Assembly: GCF_000974805.1 (NCBI RefSeq)
Contig: NZ_BBQZ01000002.1
Location: 248,001 to 312,000, forward strand
From: Demequina salsinemoris
Lineage (GTDB): Bacteria > Actinomycetota > Actinomycetes > Actinomycetales > Demequinaceae
Direction of reading: 5' to 3'
DNA length: 64,000 bases
A program made the position numbers and the translations under genes. The notes below the pieces were generated by a model, which worked only from the letters and a program-made list of their open reading frames with translations, searched no databases and was not told where the DNA came from. Positions 40,474 through 49,348 of this stretch are shown here, piece by piece (position 1 is the stretch's first letter; the number at the start of each line of letters is the position of its first letter).

Positions 40474-41042
40474 TAGTCGCCGCGCTTCACCTGGGGCTTG
40501 GGCACGCGCATCCGGCGCAGGTTCATCGCGCGCGTGATCGCGTACAGGCGCCAGCCGCGCGGAAGCCTTCCGATCCCGAAGCGCTCCTCGAAGTGCTTCT
40601 TGGCCGATCGCGTGATGAGCCACACCTCGATGCCCATGCCGATGAGGACCAGGTAGAACGCCATGATGACGATCGTGCCCGCGACGCTGCTGCCGATGAA
40701 CAGGGTGATGACGACGAAGGCCAGCATGACGGGCATCGCCCACTCGGCGGCGGAGGACCGGGCGTCGATGAAGTCACGGAGCCAGCGGCGCTCGGGGCCG
40801 CGGTGCTCGAGCGGCATGTTGCGCTCGTCGCCGCTCATGAGCGCCTCGTTCTCCTTCGCGCGCTGGGCGCGCTGCGCCTCCTTGCGCGCCTGCTTGTCCT
40901 CCTTGGTCGCCTGACCACCCACGAGGGGCCGGTGGTTCGCGGCCTCCTGCGTCTTGCGCTTCGGGGTGGGTCGGCCCTTGCCGACGGGAACCGTGCTGTC
41001 CTCGTCGGGCAGGTCCACGGTGCTGTCGTTCTTGCTCATCAT
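40464..41042 (-). CDS. DUF3043 membrane protein
   Basis: Actinobacteria-specific protein of unknown function, 192 residues. A charged N-terminal half (about 1-95, Lys/Arg/Glu-rich, partly coiled) is followed by two transmembrane helices (about 100-119 and 121-142) and a basic cytoplasmic tail ending PKPQVKRGDYPS. The equivalent mycobacterial gene also sits near the HesB and glycerate-kinase genes. ATG codons at 41042 and 41039 are equivalent choices. It follows nadA by 34 bases and may be co-transcribed with it. The stop region is duplicated just downstream. Confidence 0.85.
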   Translation of the reverse strand: MMSKNDSTVDLPDEDSTVPVGKGRPTPKRKTQEAANHRPLVGGQATKEDKQARKEAQRAQRAKENEALMSGDERNMPLEHRGPERRWLRDFIDARSSAAEWAMPVMLAFVVITLFIGSSVAGTIVIMAFYLVLIGMGIEVWLITRSAKKHFEERFGIGRLPRGWRLYAITRAMNLRRMRVPKPQVKRGDYPS

Positions 41043-41076
41043 TCTCCGGTTCGTGCTCCGCGTCGGTGCGGTGCGG

Positions 41077-42282
41077 TCAATCGTTCGAGGGCGCGGGGGC
41101 CGGGAGCGCGAGCATCCGGTCCAGCGCCACCTTCGCCTCTGCCTGGGTCTGCGGGTCCACCTCGATGCGGTTGGGCACCTCGCCCGCGACGAGCGACTCG
41201 AGCGCCCACACGAGGTGCGGCACGTCGATGCGGTTCATCGTCGAGCAGAAGCAGACGGTGTCCTCGAGGAAATGGATCTCCTTGTCAGGGTGAGCGTTCG
41301 CGAGGCGACGCACCAGGTTGAGCTCCGTGCCGATCGCCCACTTCGTGCCGGGCGCGGCTTCCTCGATGGCCTTGATGATGTACTCGGTCGAGCCGACCAT
41401 GTCGGCCGATGCGACCACGTCGTGCGCGCACTCGGGGTGCACGATCACGGTGATGTCCTGGACCTTCTCGCGCAGCGCGTCGATGTTCTCCTTGCGGAAG
41501 CGGGCGTGAACCGAGCAGTGACCCTTCCACAGGATCATGCGCGCGTTCTGGAGCTCCTCGACGGTGTTGCCGCCGAGCGCCTTGCGCGGGTCGTAGACCA
41601 CGCAGTCGTCGAGGCTCATCGCGAGCTTGAGGACGGCGGTGTTGCGGCCCAGGTGCTGGTCCGGGAAGAAGAAGACCTTGCCGTCGCCCTCGACGCCGCC
41701 GACCTGATCGAAGGCCCAGCGCAGCGCCGTCTCGGCGTTCGAGGAGGTGCACACCGCGCCGCGGTTGCGACCGCAGAACGCCTTGAGCGCGGCGGTCGAG
41801 TTCATGTACGTGATCGGGATGGTGCGGTCCGTGATGCCGGCCTCGGCCAGCTGCGCCCATGCGTCCTCGACCTGGTTGATGTCGGCCAGGTCGGCCATCG
41901 AGCAGCCGGCGGCCATGTCGGGCAGCACGACCTGCTGCGCGTCCGTCGTGAGGATGTCGGCCGACTCCGCCATGAAGTGCACGCCGCAGAAGACGATGAA
42001 CTCGGCCTCGGGGCGGTTCGCCGCGTCGCGCGCGAGCTTGAACGAGTCGCCGGTAACGTCCGCGAACTGGATGACCTCGTCGCGCTGGTAGTGGTGGCCC
42101 AGGATGAAGACGCGGTCGCCCAGCGTCTCCTTCGCCTTGAGGGCGCGCTCGACCAGGTCGGGATCCGACGGCGAGGGCAGGGCTCCGGGGCAGTCGACGC
42201 CTCGCTCCGACATGAGGTCACGACGCTGACCCAGAAGGAGGAGGGCGGGCGACTCGGCAGGTTCCGTGAAGGTCGCGCTCAT
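41077..42282 (-). CDS. nadA: Quinolinate synthase
   Basis: [4Fe-4S] enzyme condensing iminoaspartate with dihydroxyacetone phosphate to quinolinate in NAD synthesis; 401 residues, cytosolic. The three cluster cysteines appear in IVFCGVHFMAES, VHPECAHDV and TVCFCSTMNR; the substrate motif GHHYQRDEV is near residue 60. ATG 42282. A GACAAT box six bases upstream is a weak match to the local leaderless pattern. nadB and nadC are not in the window, so the pathway is split. Probably forms an operon with the downstream DUF3043 gene. Confidence 0.96.
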   Translation of the reverse strand: MSATFTEPAESPALLLLGQRRDLMSERGVDCPGALPSPSDPDLVERALKAKETLGDRVFILGHHYQRDEVIQFADVTGDSFKLARDAANRPEAEFIVFCGVHFMAESADILTTDAQQVVLPDMAAGCSMADLADINQVEDAWAQLAEAGITDRTIPITYMNSTAALKAFCGRNRGAVCTSSNAETALRWAFDQVGGVEGDGKVFFFPDQHLGRNTAVLKLAMSLDDCVVYDPRKALGGNTVEELQNARMILWKGHCSVHARFRKENIDALREKVQDITVIVHPECAHDVVASADMVGSTEYIIKAIEEAAPGTKWAIGTELNLVRRLANAHPDKEIHFLEDTVCFCSTMNRIDVPHLVWALESLVAGEVPNRIEVDPQTQAEAKVALDRMLALPAPAPSND

Positions 42283-42442
42283 TCGTGCATTGTCTCATGG
42301 GCGAGAGGCGCCGAGTCCCGGGCCTGGCGACCGGGGCGGTGGCCGCCGCACCGTCGTCCACAGGTTCTGACCCTGGGGCCCATCTCCACAGATCTGGCGC
42401 TGTCGCCAGTGATGGGGACGACGCGATTCCTACGTTGAGGGC

Positions 42443-42808
42443 ATGGGCTACAGCATTTCGATCTGGGACGGGCAGACGCCGTCGAACCGTGACGACGCAT
42501 ATGAGATCTGGAAGCGGGTCTACGGTGCGGGGCATCCCGTCATCCCGCCGAGCCCACGGATCTTGGGCTTCATGCGCATGCTCTCGGAGCGCTGGCCGGA
42601 TCCCCTCGCGGAGGACGCGCCCTTCAAGCGGGACTTCTGGCAGTGGGACGACGCGGCCGGGAACTTGTTCGACACAGAGCTGCGGTTCGGGCGGGATTCG
42701 GAGGCCGAATGGATCTGCCGGGCCGCGGAACGCGAGGGGCTCGTCTTCTGGGATCCGCAGCACGACCGGTGGCGGGCTCCATTCAGGGCTCGTTGGGAGG
42801 AGGCATGA
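42443..42808 (+). CDS. Hypothetical protein, 121 residues
   Basis: Small soluble acidic and aromatic-rich protein (many Trp: WDGQTPSNRDDAYEIWKR near the start, WQWDDAAGN, WICRAAEREG and RWRAPFRARWEE at the end). I recognise no family, though the Trp- and acid-rich make-up recalls immunity-type or DUF small proteins. A TACGTT box exactly six bases before ATG 42443 supports a leaderless promoter and therefore a real gene. It lies directly upstream of the YefM-YoeB module but has its own promoter. Function unknown. Confidence 0.7.
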   Translation: MGYSISIWDGQTPSNRDDAYEIWKRVYGAGHPVIPPSPRILGFMRMLSERWPDPLAEDAPFKRDFWQWDDAAGNLFDTELRFGRDSEAEWICRAAEREGLVFWDPQHDRWRAPFRARWEEA

Positions 42809-42834
42809 GCTCCGGTGCGACGCTCCGGTCGGAG

Positions 42835-42850
42835 GTACCATTTGTGGTAC
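42835..42850. promoter_or_regulatory. Operator of the yefM-yoeB module
   Basis: Perfect hyphenated palindrome GTACCA-TTTG-TGGTAC, 21 bases before the antitoxin start codon. It is where YefM or the YefM-YoeB complex would bind for autorepression, and resembles the TGTACA-like YefM boxes known from other species. Confidence 0.65.
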
Positions 42851-42870
42851 GACTACGGATGGAGCGTGCC

Positions 42871-43119
42871 ATGGCGATCACCGCGAGCGAGGCCAGGAAG
42901 AACCTGTTCCCGCTGATCAAGCAGGTCAATGACGATGCGCTGGCCGTGGAGATCACGTCGAAGGCCGGCTCGGCGGTGCTGATGTCGCTCGAGGAGTACG
43001 AGGCACTCCAGGAGACGGCCTACCTCTTCCGTTCGCCCGCGAATGCGCGACGGTTGCACGAGGCCGATGCTGAGCTGCGAGCGGGCGGTGGCGTCGTGCA
43101 CGAGCTGGACCGCGGGTGA
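42871..43119 (+). CDS. yefM: YefM/Phd-family antitoxin
   Basis: Antitoxin partner of the following YoeB toxin, 82 residues. The N-terminal Phd/YefM dimerisation and DNA-binding domain (MAITASEARKNLFPLIKQVN) contains the conserved SEARKNL block, then SAVLMSLEEYEALQET, which is diagnostic of YefM. The acidic C-terminal part neutralises the toxin. ATG 42871 is chosen by the GGAG site at 42861; an in-frame ATG at 42859 is possible. Its stop overlaps the toxin GTG (GTGA), giving coupled translation. Autoregulation through the palindrome at 42835 is likely. Confidence 0.92.
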   Translation: MAITASEARKNLFPLIKQVNDDALAVEITSKAGSAVLMSLEEYEALQETAYLFRSPANARRLHEADAELRAGGGVVHELDRG

Positions 43120-43370
43120 GGGTCTCGTTCACGACCGCTGGCTGGGAGGACTACCGGTGCTGGCAGTCGGAGGACCGCGCCGTGCTGCGACGCGTCAACA
43201 GGGTTATCGATGACATCTGCAGAGATGATCCCTTCACGGGGATCGGCAAGCCCGAGCGGTTGCGGTACGGAGTTGATGCGTGGTCGCGGCGGATCGACGG
43301 CGAGCACCGTCTCGTCTACCGCGTCGAGGGAGAGAGCCTGCTGATCCTTCAGGCCAGGTACCACTACTGA
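43116..43370 (+). CDS. yoeB: YoeB-family ribosome-dependent mRNA interferase toxin
   Basis: Toxin that cleaves mRNA in the ribosomal A site, 84 residues, the normal length. Catalytic residues are all present: Glu47 in KPERL, Arg65 in EHRLVY, and the C-terminal His83-Tyr84 (RYHY), matching E46/R65/H83/Y84 of the Escherichia coli enzyme. The toxin should therefore be functional. GTG 43116 overlaps the antitoxin stop by four bases. The module sits in the otherwise conserved nadA-glycerate kinase interval, indicating insertion by horizontal transfer. Confidence 0.94.
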   Translation: MRVSFTTAGWEDYRCWQSEDRAVLRRVNRVIDDICRDDPFTGIGKPERLRYGVDAWSRRIDGEHRLVYRVEGESLLILQARYHY

Positions 43371-43432
43371 CCGGTTCGGATCTGCCTCCTTGATGACATC
43401 GGAGCCCTGGCGAGGCAGGCACACTTGACCCC

Positions 43433-44407
43433 ATGCGAGTCGTAGCGGCAGTCGAGGGCTGGCCTGGCGTCCCCGCCTACGAGGCCAGGCGGATCGTCGA
43501 GCACGCGTGGCGCGACGCGGCGCCGGGCATCGACGTCGTCACCGTCCTCCTGGGCGATGGCGGCCCGCGCAGCGCCGACAGCGTGGCCGGCCCGCTGCGC
43601 ACGATCGAGCGCGTCACCGCCGCGGACACGTACGAAGGCCTCATGCTCGCGCCCGCCGGTGGAGCGCAGCGATGGGACCCGACCTCGCTCGGCTCAGCTC
43701 TCCGGGCCATCGCCGCATCGGGCACGGAAGCGAAGCGGGTGATCGTCCCGCTCGGCGATGCCGAGCCCGCGGGCGACGCCACGGCCTTGTGGGGTGCGTC
43801 CTTGGTCGAGTCCCGCTCCGCTCTCGCAGGCCTCGACATCACGGCGCTCGTCGGCTCGGACCGGCCGCTGCTCGGCTTCCACGGCATGAGCGCGGCGGTG
43901 CGCGAGGGGCGCGAGGGGGACCGTGCCCTCGCGATCGCCGCGCAGCAGCAGGAGGAGCGGTGGCGTGCCCGCGCCGCGAAGGCCGACGACGTGGTCGCGG
44001 CGCGCGAGCTGCTCGCGAGCCCGCGCCGGCTGTCCGACCAGCCCCGCACAGGAGCCGCGGGTGGCCTCGCGTACTGCCTGGCCGCGCTCGGGGCGCGCCT
44101 CGAGGCGGCCTCTCACTCGCTCGCCTCGTGGGCGGGCCTGCCCGAGGCGGTCCAGTCTGCCGACGTCGTCGTCGCCGTCGTGGACACGCTGTCGCACGCC
44201 GCGCTCGACCACGGTGCGACGGCCCCCGCCGGCGGCCTCGCGGCCGCGCAGGGCGTCCCCGCTGTCGTCCTCACGACCGACTCTCATGTCGGCAGGCGCG
44301 ACCTCATGGCCGCGGGCATCCACGGTGCGCACCTGGGGGACGAGGGCGCGTCGGGCCTTGCGGACGCGGTGACTCGCGCCGCTCGTACCTGGACTCCTTC
44401 GCGCTGA
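43433..44407 (+). CDS. Glycerate kinase family protein
   Basis: Member of the GlxK/GarK-type glycerate 2-kinase family, 324 residues, phosphorylating glycerate or a related compound with ATP. The sequence is shorter than the usual 370-380 residues and the first Gly-rich block is atypical (VEGWPGVPAYEARRIVEHAW instead of the usual substrate loop). The central Gly-rich block TGAAGGLAYCLAALGA and the late acidic block SADVVVAVVDTLSH are recognisable. It lies upstream of erpA, as does its mycobacterial counterpart, which I recall as a conserved protein of unproven activity. Activity on glycerate is therefore uncertain. Confidence 0.7.
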   Translation: MRVVAAVEGWPGVPAYEARRIVEHAWRDAAPGIDVVTVLLGDGGPRSADSVAGPLRTIERVTAADTYEGLMLAPAGGAQRWDPTSLGSALRAIAASGTEAKRVIVPLGDAEPAGDATALWGASLVESRSALAGLDITALVGSDRPLLGFHGMSAAVREGREGDRALAIAAQQQEERWRARAAKADDVVAARELLASPRRLSDQPRTGAAGGLAYCLAALGARLEAASHSLASWAGLPEAVQSADVVVAVVDTLSHAALDHGATAPAGGLAAAQGVPAVVLTTDSHVGRRDLMAAGIHGAHLGDEGASGLADAVTRAARTWTPSR

Positions 44408-44561
44408 GCAAGGACGCAGGAAATCTGCGTGGGAATCCGGGCACAACCTGCGTGCGTCAAGCGTTGCTATGGGCAGGACCCGGCGGCCATCCCTCAGCGG
44501 TCGTCGGGTCCGCATCGTTCCTTCGCCGGGCGAGATCGTCGCCAAGACCCGTGCGTCGTCG

Positions 44562-44596
44562 TATTGTTGTAGACGGAACAACGAAAGGAAGTGGCC
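44562..44596 (+). promoter_or_regulatory. Promoter region of erpA
   Basis: A -10-like TATTGT (44562-44567) is followed by the inverted repeat GTTGT-N7-ACAAC (44566-44582) around the expected transcript start and by AAAGGA (44584-44589), the ribosome site for ATG 44597. No convincing -35 box was found. Regulation by a dyad-binding factor is possible. Confidence 0.4.
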
Positions 44597-44950
44597 ATGG
44601 CAGACACCGCCACCTCGGAGAAGACCCACGGCGTCGTCATCACCGACACCGCCGCCGCGAAGGTCAAGAGCCTGCTCGAGCAGGAGGGCCGCGACGACCT
44701 GCGTCTGCGCCTCGCCGTGCAGCCGGGCGGCTGCTCGGGCCTCATCTACCAGCTGTACTTCGATGAGCGCACGCTCGACGGCGACGCCATCCGCGACTTC
44801 GACGGCGTCGGAGTGATCGTGGACAAGATGTCGGTGCCGTACCTCGATGGCGCGACCATCGACTTCTCGGACACCATCGAGAAGCAGGGCTTCACGATCG
44901 ACAACCCCAACGCGTCGAGCTCGTGCGCGTGCGGTGACTCGTTCGCCTGA
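44597..44950 (+). CDS. erpA: A-type iron-sulfur carrier (ErpA/HesB family)
   Basis: Scaffold/carrier that delivers Fe-S clusters to apoproteins, 117 residues, cytosolic. The three cluster cysteines are C46 in PGGCSG and C110, C112 in SSCACG. ATG 44597 is used because AAAGGA lies at the right distance; an in-frame GTG at 44591 is too close to it. Clients encoded nearby include LipA, NadA and the Rieske protein QcrA. A 19-base-pair terminator follows. The neighbouring minus-strand gene is a cysteine-desulfurase relative that probably cannot supply sulfur. Confidence 0.94.
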   Translation: MADTATSEKTHGVVITDTAAAKVKSLLEQEGRDDLRLRLAVQPGGCSGLIYQLYFDERTLDGDAIRDFDGVGVIVDKMSVPYLDGATIDFSDTIEKQGFTIDNPNASSSCACGDSFA

Positions 44951-44970
44951 TCGGGCGTCTCGAAAGCTTC

Positions 44971-45012
44971 ACGAAGGACGGTGAGGGCCACGCGGCCCTC
45001 ACCGTCCTTCGT
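44971..45012. terminator. Very strong hairpin terminator between erpA and the desulfurase-like gene
   Basis: Perfect 19-base-pair stem ACGAAGGACGGTGAGGGCC (44971-44989) / GGCCCTCACCGTCCTTCGT (44994-45012) with loop ACGC, between convergent genes. Confidence 0.93.
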
Positions 45013-45051
45013 CGTTCCAGGACGATGCGGCAGCTGGAGGAGTCGACGCCC

Positions 45052-46227
45052 CTAGTCGTTCACACGCCCCCAGGCGGGCGCCTCCTGCGGGACCTCGACG
45101 CGGCCGCCGAACCCCGCATCGGACCTGGCGTCCGCGATGACGCGGGGGAGGAGGGCGAGGAAGCGGTCGACCGCCGCATCGTCCACTCCCGGGTGGAGAC
45201 CGATGCGGATGTTGCCGGTCGAAGGCGAGCCGATCGCCGCGAGGACCCGGCTGGGCTCGAAGCCGTCGTGCTCGCAGGCCGAGCCCGAGCCGACGGCGAT
45301 GCCCTCCCGGTCGAGGCGTCCGAGCACCGCCTCGCCGTCAACGCCCGTGCACACGAGGGTGACGAGGTGGGGTGCTCGCTCGAGCGGGTCCCCCACGACA
45401 CTCACGGCGTCCATGCGGGCGGCCTCCGAGCGGATGCGCTCGACCAGGCCGGATACGCGGGTCTCCGTCGCGGCGAGAGTCTCCATCCGCTCTTGAAGGG
45501 CGACCGCCGACGCGAGGATCAACGGGACCGACACTCCACCGGCCTCCCAGCCCGAGCGCTCGGGCCATGCCGGCAGCCAGCGGGTGCGCGAGCGCACCGC
45601 GAGGACGCCGACGCCCTGCGGGCCGCCCCAGTCGGCGGGGTTCGCGACGATCGCGTCCCAGGAGTGGGGTGACTCCATATGACCGATCGACGCGGTCGCA
45701 TCCACGACGAGCGGCACCTCATGCGCCGCGGTGATCTCGTGGATGGCGTCGAGCCGCTGCGCGGTGCCGAGCTCGTGGTTGACGTGCTCGACTGCGGCGA
45801 GCGTGACATCGGGATAGTCGAGCGCGGCCGTGAACCAATCGACGTCAAGGTGACCCTGCGCGTCCACCGGGACGGTCTCAACGTGGCCGCTCGAGTAGTA
45901 GTGCGCGGCGTGCAGCGTCGCGTCCCGCTCGACGGCCGAGGCGACGATGCGCTCGCGCCCGCGACGGGCCGTGTGGACCGCGCCGATCACGCGCTCGAGC
46001 GCGATCACGGGGCTCGGGGAGAAGGCGACCTCGTGCGCGGGACATCCGAGCACCTCGGCGATGGCCTCGCGCGACGCCTCGACCAGGCCCTGGGCCCGCC
46101 GGGACTCCGCGTGGAGGCGCCGGGGGTCCGCCCAGCCGTCCGCGAAACCGGCACGCACTGCCTCGAGCGCCCTGTCGGTCATGGGAGCGCTGCCGCTCGC
46201 GTCGAGATAAGTGCGAGTCTGCGCCAT
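45052..46227 (-). CDS. Cysteine-desulfurase-like protein lacking the PLP lysine
   Basis: Aminotransferase class V fold (NifS/IscS-like), 391 residues. Fold landmarks are kept: VDATASIGH for the PLP-contacting Asp, GGPQGVGVL after the active-site loop, and the sulfur-carrying Cys in GSGSACEH (C318). But the SxHK loop with the Schiff-base Lys reads NPADW (D199 at the Lys position), and the PLP-stacking His of the EH motif is Arg (VERDATL, R101). Normal PLP chemistry should be impossible. Leaderless start at ATG 46227, 32 bases from the divergent ctaC. It could have a structural, assembly-related or copper/sulfur-handling role; this is inference. Confidence 0.85.
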   Translation of the reverse strand: MAQTRTYLDASGSAPMTDRALEAVRAGFADGWADPRRLHAESRRAQGLVEASREAIAEVLGCPAHEVAFSPSPVIALERVIGAVHTARRGRERIVASAVERDATLHAAHYYSSGHVETVPVDAQGHLDVDWFTAALDYPDVTLAAVEHVNHELGTAQRLDAIHEITAAHEVPLVVDATASIGHMESPHSWDAIVANPADWGGPQGVGVLAVRSRTRWLPAWPERSGWEAGGVSVPLILASAVALQERMETLAATETRVSGLVERIRSEAARMDAVSVVGDPLERAPHLVTLVCTGVDGEAVLGRLDREGIAVGSGSACEHDGFEPSRVLAAIGSPSTGNIRIGLHPGVDDAAVDRFLALLPRVIADARSDAGFGGRVEVPQEAPAWGRVND

Positions 46228-46259
46228 AGGACCAAAGTACCGCGCGCTATGCTGTGGAC
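46228..46259. promoter_or_regulatory. Compact divergent leaderless promoters of ctaC and the desulfurase-like gene
   Basis: TACTTT (46239-46234, minus) lies six bases before ATG 46227; TATGCT (46248-46253, plus) lies six bases before GTG 46260. Both mRNAs should begin with their start codon. This resolves the ctaC start in favour of GTG 46260 rather than GTG 46254. Confidence 0.65.
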
Positions 46260-47126
46260 GTGTCCCCAAATACGCGTACCCGTTTGCTCAGGCGCACCCT
46301 GACTGCGGTCGGCCTCGGCGGCGTGGCAATGATGCTCGCCGGCTGCTCGACCGGGATCGAGAACGGCGCCCTCCCGTCCACTCCCGAGATCACCAACCAC
46401 ACTGGAACGATCATCCAGCTGTGGAACGGATCCTGGATCGCCGCGCTCGCCGTCGGTGTCATCACCTGGGGTCTGATCCTCTGGGCGGTCGCCGTCTATC
46501 GCAAGCGCAAGGGCGATGATCAGCTCCCCAAGCAGACCAGGGCGAACGTGCCGCTCGAGCTCATGTACACCATCGTCCCGGTGATCATGGTCGGCGTCCT
46601 GTTCACCTGGACCGTGCGCGGCGTCTGGGAGATCAAGGACACGTCGGCCGAGCCCGACGTGGAGATCCAGGTCATCGGCAAGCAGTGGTCGTGGGACTTC
46701 AACTACGTGACGGACGACGTGCACAGCATCGGCGTCCAGGCGCAGCTCACCGGTGAGGAGGGCGTCGAGGAGACCCTGCCGACCCTCTATCTGCCGGTCG
46801 GCGAGCTCGTCGAGTTCCAGCTCAACTCGCGCGACGTCATCCACTCTTTCTGGATCCCGGCGTTCCTCTACAAGGAGGACACGATCCCGGGCAAGACCAA
46901 CGTCTTCCAGGTGATCCCTCAGGAGGAGGGCACCTACCAGGGCAAGTGCGCCGAGCTCTGCGGCGAGTACCACGCGTCCATGCTGTTCAACGTGAAGGTC
47001 GTCTCCCGCGAGGAGTACGACGCCTACATCGAGTCGCTGCGCGAGGAGGGCCACACCGGCATCATCGGCCTCGAGTACTCGCGCGACCAGGCCGTGCAGA
47101 TCGGCATCGAGGAGAGCGAGGACTGA
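46260..47126 (+). CDS. ctaC: Cytochrome c oxidase subunit II
   Basis: CuA-bearing subunit of the aa3 oxidase that accepts electrons from the cytochrome bcc complex; 288 residues. Lipoprotein-type signal with lipobox MMLAGC, two transmembrane helices (about 55-80 and 97-118) and an extracellular cupredoxin domain. The CuA ligands lie in [12 protein letters not shown] plus the upstream His of VIHSFW. Start GTG 46260 from the leaderless promoter. The stop overlaps the ctaD start (TGATG), so the two are coupled. Divergent from the desulfurase-like gene. Confidence 0.95.
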   Translation: MSPNTRTRLLRRTLTAVGLGGVAMMLAGCSTGIENGALPSTPEITNHTGTIIQLWNGSWIAALAVGVITWGLILWAVAVYRKRKGDDQLPKQTRANVPLELMYTIVPVIMVGVLFTWTVRGVWEIKDTSAEPDVEIQVIGKQWSWDFNYVTDDVHSIGVQAQLTGEEGVEETLPTLYLPVGELVEFQLNSRDVIHSFWIPAFLYKEDTIPGKTNVFQVIPQEEGTYQGKCAELCGEYHASMLFNVKVVSREEYDAYIESLREEGHTGIIGLEYSRDQAVQIGIEESED

Positions 47127-48883
47127 TGGCCATCGCAGCTTTCGAGGAGCCAGGCGCCCTCGACACCGTTCGCACCATCCCGGCCGCGCCGAGCCGCTCC
47201 GGCTCGCAGGTCATCAAGTGGATCACCTCCACCGACCACAAGACCATCGGGTACATGTACCTGGTCACGTCGTTCGGCTTCTTCGTGATCGGCGGCCTGC
47301 TCGCGCTGCTCATCCGCGCCGAGCTGTTCGCGCCCGGCATCCAGATCGTGCAGTCCGCCGAGCAGTACAACCAGCTGTTCACGATGCACGGCACGATCAT
47401 GCTGCTGCTGTTCGCGACGCCGCTGTTCGCCGGCTTCGCGAACGTCATCATGCCGCTGCAGATCGGCGCCCCTGACGTCGCGTTCCCGCGCCTCAACATG
47501 TTCGCCTACTGGCTGTACCTGTTCGGTGGCCTCATCGCTGTCGCCGGGTTCTTCACGCCGTCCGGCGCGGCCTCGTTCGGCTGGTTCGCGTACGCGCCGC
47601 TGTCCAACGCGGTCTACTCCCCGGGCGTCGGCGGCAACCTGTGGGTCTTCGGCCTCGCGCTCGGCGGCTTCGGCACGATCCTCGGCGCGGTCAACTTCAT
47701 CACGACCATCGTGACGATGCGCGCGCCCGGCATGACGATGTTCCGCATGCCGATCTTCACGTGGAACACGCTGGTCACGTCGATGCTCGTCATCATCGCG
47801 TTCCCGCCGTTCGCCTCCGCGCTGTTCGCACTCGGCGCGGACCGCGTGCTCGGCGCGCAGATCTTCGACCCCGAGAACGGCGGAGCCATCCTCTGGCAGC
47901 ACCTGTTCTGGTTCTTCGGTCACCCCGAGGTCTACATCATCGCGCTGCCGTTCTTCGGCATCGTCTCCGAGATCTTCCCCGTCTTCAGCCGCAAGCCGCT
48001 GTTCGGATACCACGGCCTCGTGTACGCGACCATCGCGATCGCCGCGCTGTCCGTGTCCGTGTGGGCGCACCACATGTACGTGACCGGCGCGGTGCTGCTG
48101 CCGTTCTTCTCGTTCATGACGATGCTCATCGCGGTGCCGACGGGAGTGAAGTTCTACAACTGGATCGGCACGATGTGGCGAGGCAAGATCGTCATGGCCA
48201 CGCCGATGCTGTGGTCCGTGGGCTTCCTCATCACGTTCCTCTTCGGCGGGCTCACCGGCATCATCCTGTCGTCGCCGGTCCTCGACTTCCCGATCTCCGA
48301 CACCTACTTCGTCGTCGCGCACTTCCACTACGTGGTGTTCGGCACCGTCGTGTTCGCGATGTTCGCCGGCTTCTACTTCTGGTGGCCCAAGTTCACCGGC
48401 AAGATGCTCGACGAGACGTGGGGCAAGGTCCACTTCTACCTGCTGTTCGTCGGCTTCCACACCACGTTCCTGGTCCAGCACTGGCTGGGCGCCGAGGGCA
48501 TGGCGCGACGCTACGTCGACTACCTGCCCGAGGACGGCTTCACCTGGATGAACCAGCTGTCGACCGTCGGCGCGTTCCTCACGGCGATCTCCACCCTGCC
48601 GTTCTTCTGGAACATCTACATCACGCACAAGAAGGCACCCAAGGTCACCGTGGACGACCCGTGGGGCTTCGGAGGCTCGCTCGAGTGGGCGACCTCTTGC
48701 CCGCCCCCGCGTCACAACTTCACGTCGATCCCGCGCATCCGCTCGGAGCGCCCCGCGTTCGACCTGCACCACCCCGAGGTCGCCGCGATCGACCACGAGG
48801 GCGACCCCGCGTTCGCGATGGCAGGAGGCCCGTCCACCTCGGTCGACGACTCGTCCGCCACCGACACCGCCGACACGAAGTAG
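47126..48883 (+). CDS. ctaD: Cytochrome c oxidase subunit I
   Basis: Catalytic haem a/a3-CuB subunit reducing oxygen to water and pumping protons; 585 residues with twelve transmembrane helices. Haem and copper ligands are visible: the His in TMHGTIML (haem a), the CuB/Tyr site in [20 protein letters not shown] (CuB His pair) and the haem ligands in [11 protein letters not shown]. The C-terminal 60 residues are hydrophilic and acidic. ATG 47126 overlaps the ctaC stop by one base. Operon ctaC-ctaD-ctaF. Confidence 0.98.
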   Translation: MAIAAFEEPGALDTVRTIPAAPSRSGSQVIKWITSTDHKTIGYMYLVTSFGFFVIGGLLALLIRAELFAPGIQIVQSAEQYNQLFTMHGTIMLLLFATPLFAGFANVIMPLQIGAPDVAFPRLNMFAYWLYLFGGLIAVAGFFTPSGAASFGWFAYAPLSNAVYSPGVGGNLWVFGLALGGFGTILGAVNFITTIVTMRAPGMTMFRMPIFTWNTLVTSMLVIIAFPPFASALFALGADRVLGAQIFDPENGGAILWQHLFWFFGHPEVYIIALPFFGIVSEIFPVFSRKPLFGYHGLVYATIAIAALSVSVWAHHMYVTGAVLLPFFSFMTMLIAVPTGVKFYNWIGTMWRGKIVMATPMLWSVGFLITFLFGGLTGIILSSPVLDFPISDTYFVVAHFHYVVFGTVVFAMFAGFYFWWPKFTGKMLDETWGKVHFYLLFVGFHTTFLVQHWLGAEGMARRYVDYLPEDGFTWMNQLSTVGAFLTAISTLPFFWNIYITHKKAPKVTVDDPWGFGGSLEWATSCPPPRHNFTSIPRIRSERPAFDLHHPEVAAIDHEGDPAFAMAGGPSTSVDDSSATDTADTK

Positions 48884-48895
48884 GAGCGAGCTGAC

Positions 48896-49297
48896 ATGAA
48901 GATCGAATCCAACGTCTTCTTCCTGCCCGGGCTGTTCTTCCTCTTCATCGGGCTGGTCTACGGATTCCTCACGCATTTCAAGGAGACCGTCGGGTTCCCG
49001 GCGATCCTGCTCACCGCGGGCCTCGCGTTCATGGTCGGCGTCTACTTCAAGATGCTCGAGCGTCGCCACGGCGCCCGCCCCGAGGACCGCGAGGACGCCG
49101 AGATCGCCGAGCTGTCGGGCGACCAGGGCCTGTACGCCCCGTGGAGCTGGTGGCCGCTCGTCATGGCGCTCGGCGCCGCGATCGCGTTCGTGGCTATGGC
49201 GGTCGGCTGGTGGCTCATGGCCCCCGCGGCGATCATCGGCACGATCGGTGTCGTCGGCTGGGTGATGGAGTTCTCGACGGGGCGCTTCGCGCACTGA
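48896..49297 (+). CDS. ctaF: Cytochrome c oxidase subunit IV (actinobacterial CtaF)
   Basis: Small accessory subunit of the actinobacterial aa3 oxidase, 133 residues, four transmembrane helices arranged as two hairpins (about 8-27, 33-52, then about 85-105 and 108-127) with a charged loop between. Begins MKIESNVFFLPGLFF, typical of the family. It follows ctaD by 12 bases with a GGAGCGAG ribosome site, so it is co-transcribed. Involved in stability of the bcc-aa3 supercomplex. A terminator follows. Confidence 0.95.
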   Translation: MKIESNVFFLPGLFFLFIGLVYGFLTHFKETVGFPAILLTAGLAFMVGVYFKMLERRHGARPEDREDAEIAELSGDQGLYAPWSWWPLVMALGAAIAFVAMAVGWWLMAPAAIIGTIGVVGWVMEFSTGRFAH

Positions 49298-49308
49298 CCC
49301 CCGTCCGA

Positions 49309-49348
49309 CAGAAGGGCCCGGCTCCTGAGGGGGAGTCGGGCCGTTCTG
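49309..49348 (+). terminator. Terminator of the ctaCDF operon
   Basis: Imperfect hairpin of about 16 base pairs, CAGAAGGGCCCGGCTC with GAGTCGGGCCGTTCTG, 12 bases after the ctaF stop. Confidence 0.75.

Noticed and set aside
44414-44430. ACGCAG-GAAAT-CTGCGT hairpin after the glycerate kinase gene
   Set aside because: A six-base-pair stem without a U-run is too weak to call a terminator by itself in this GC-rich DNA.
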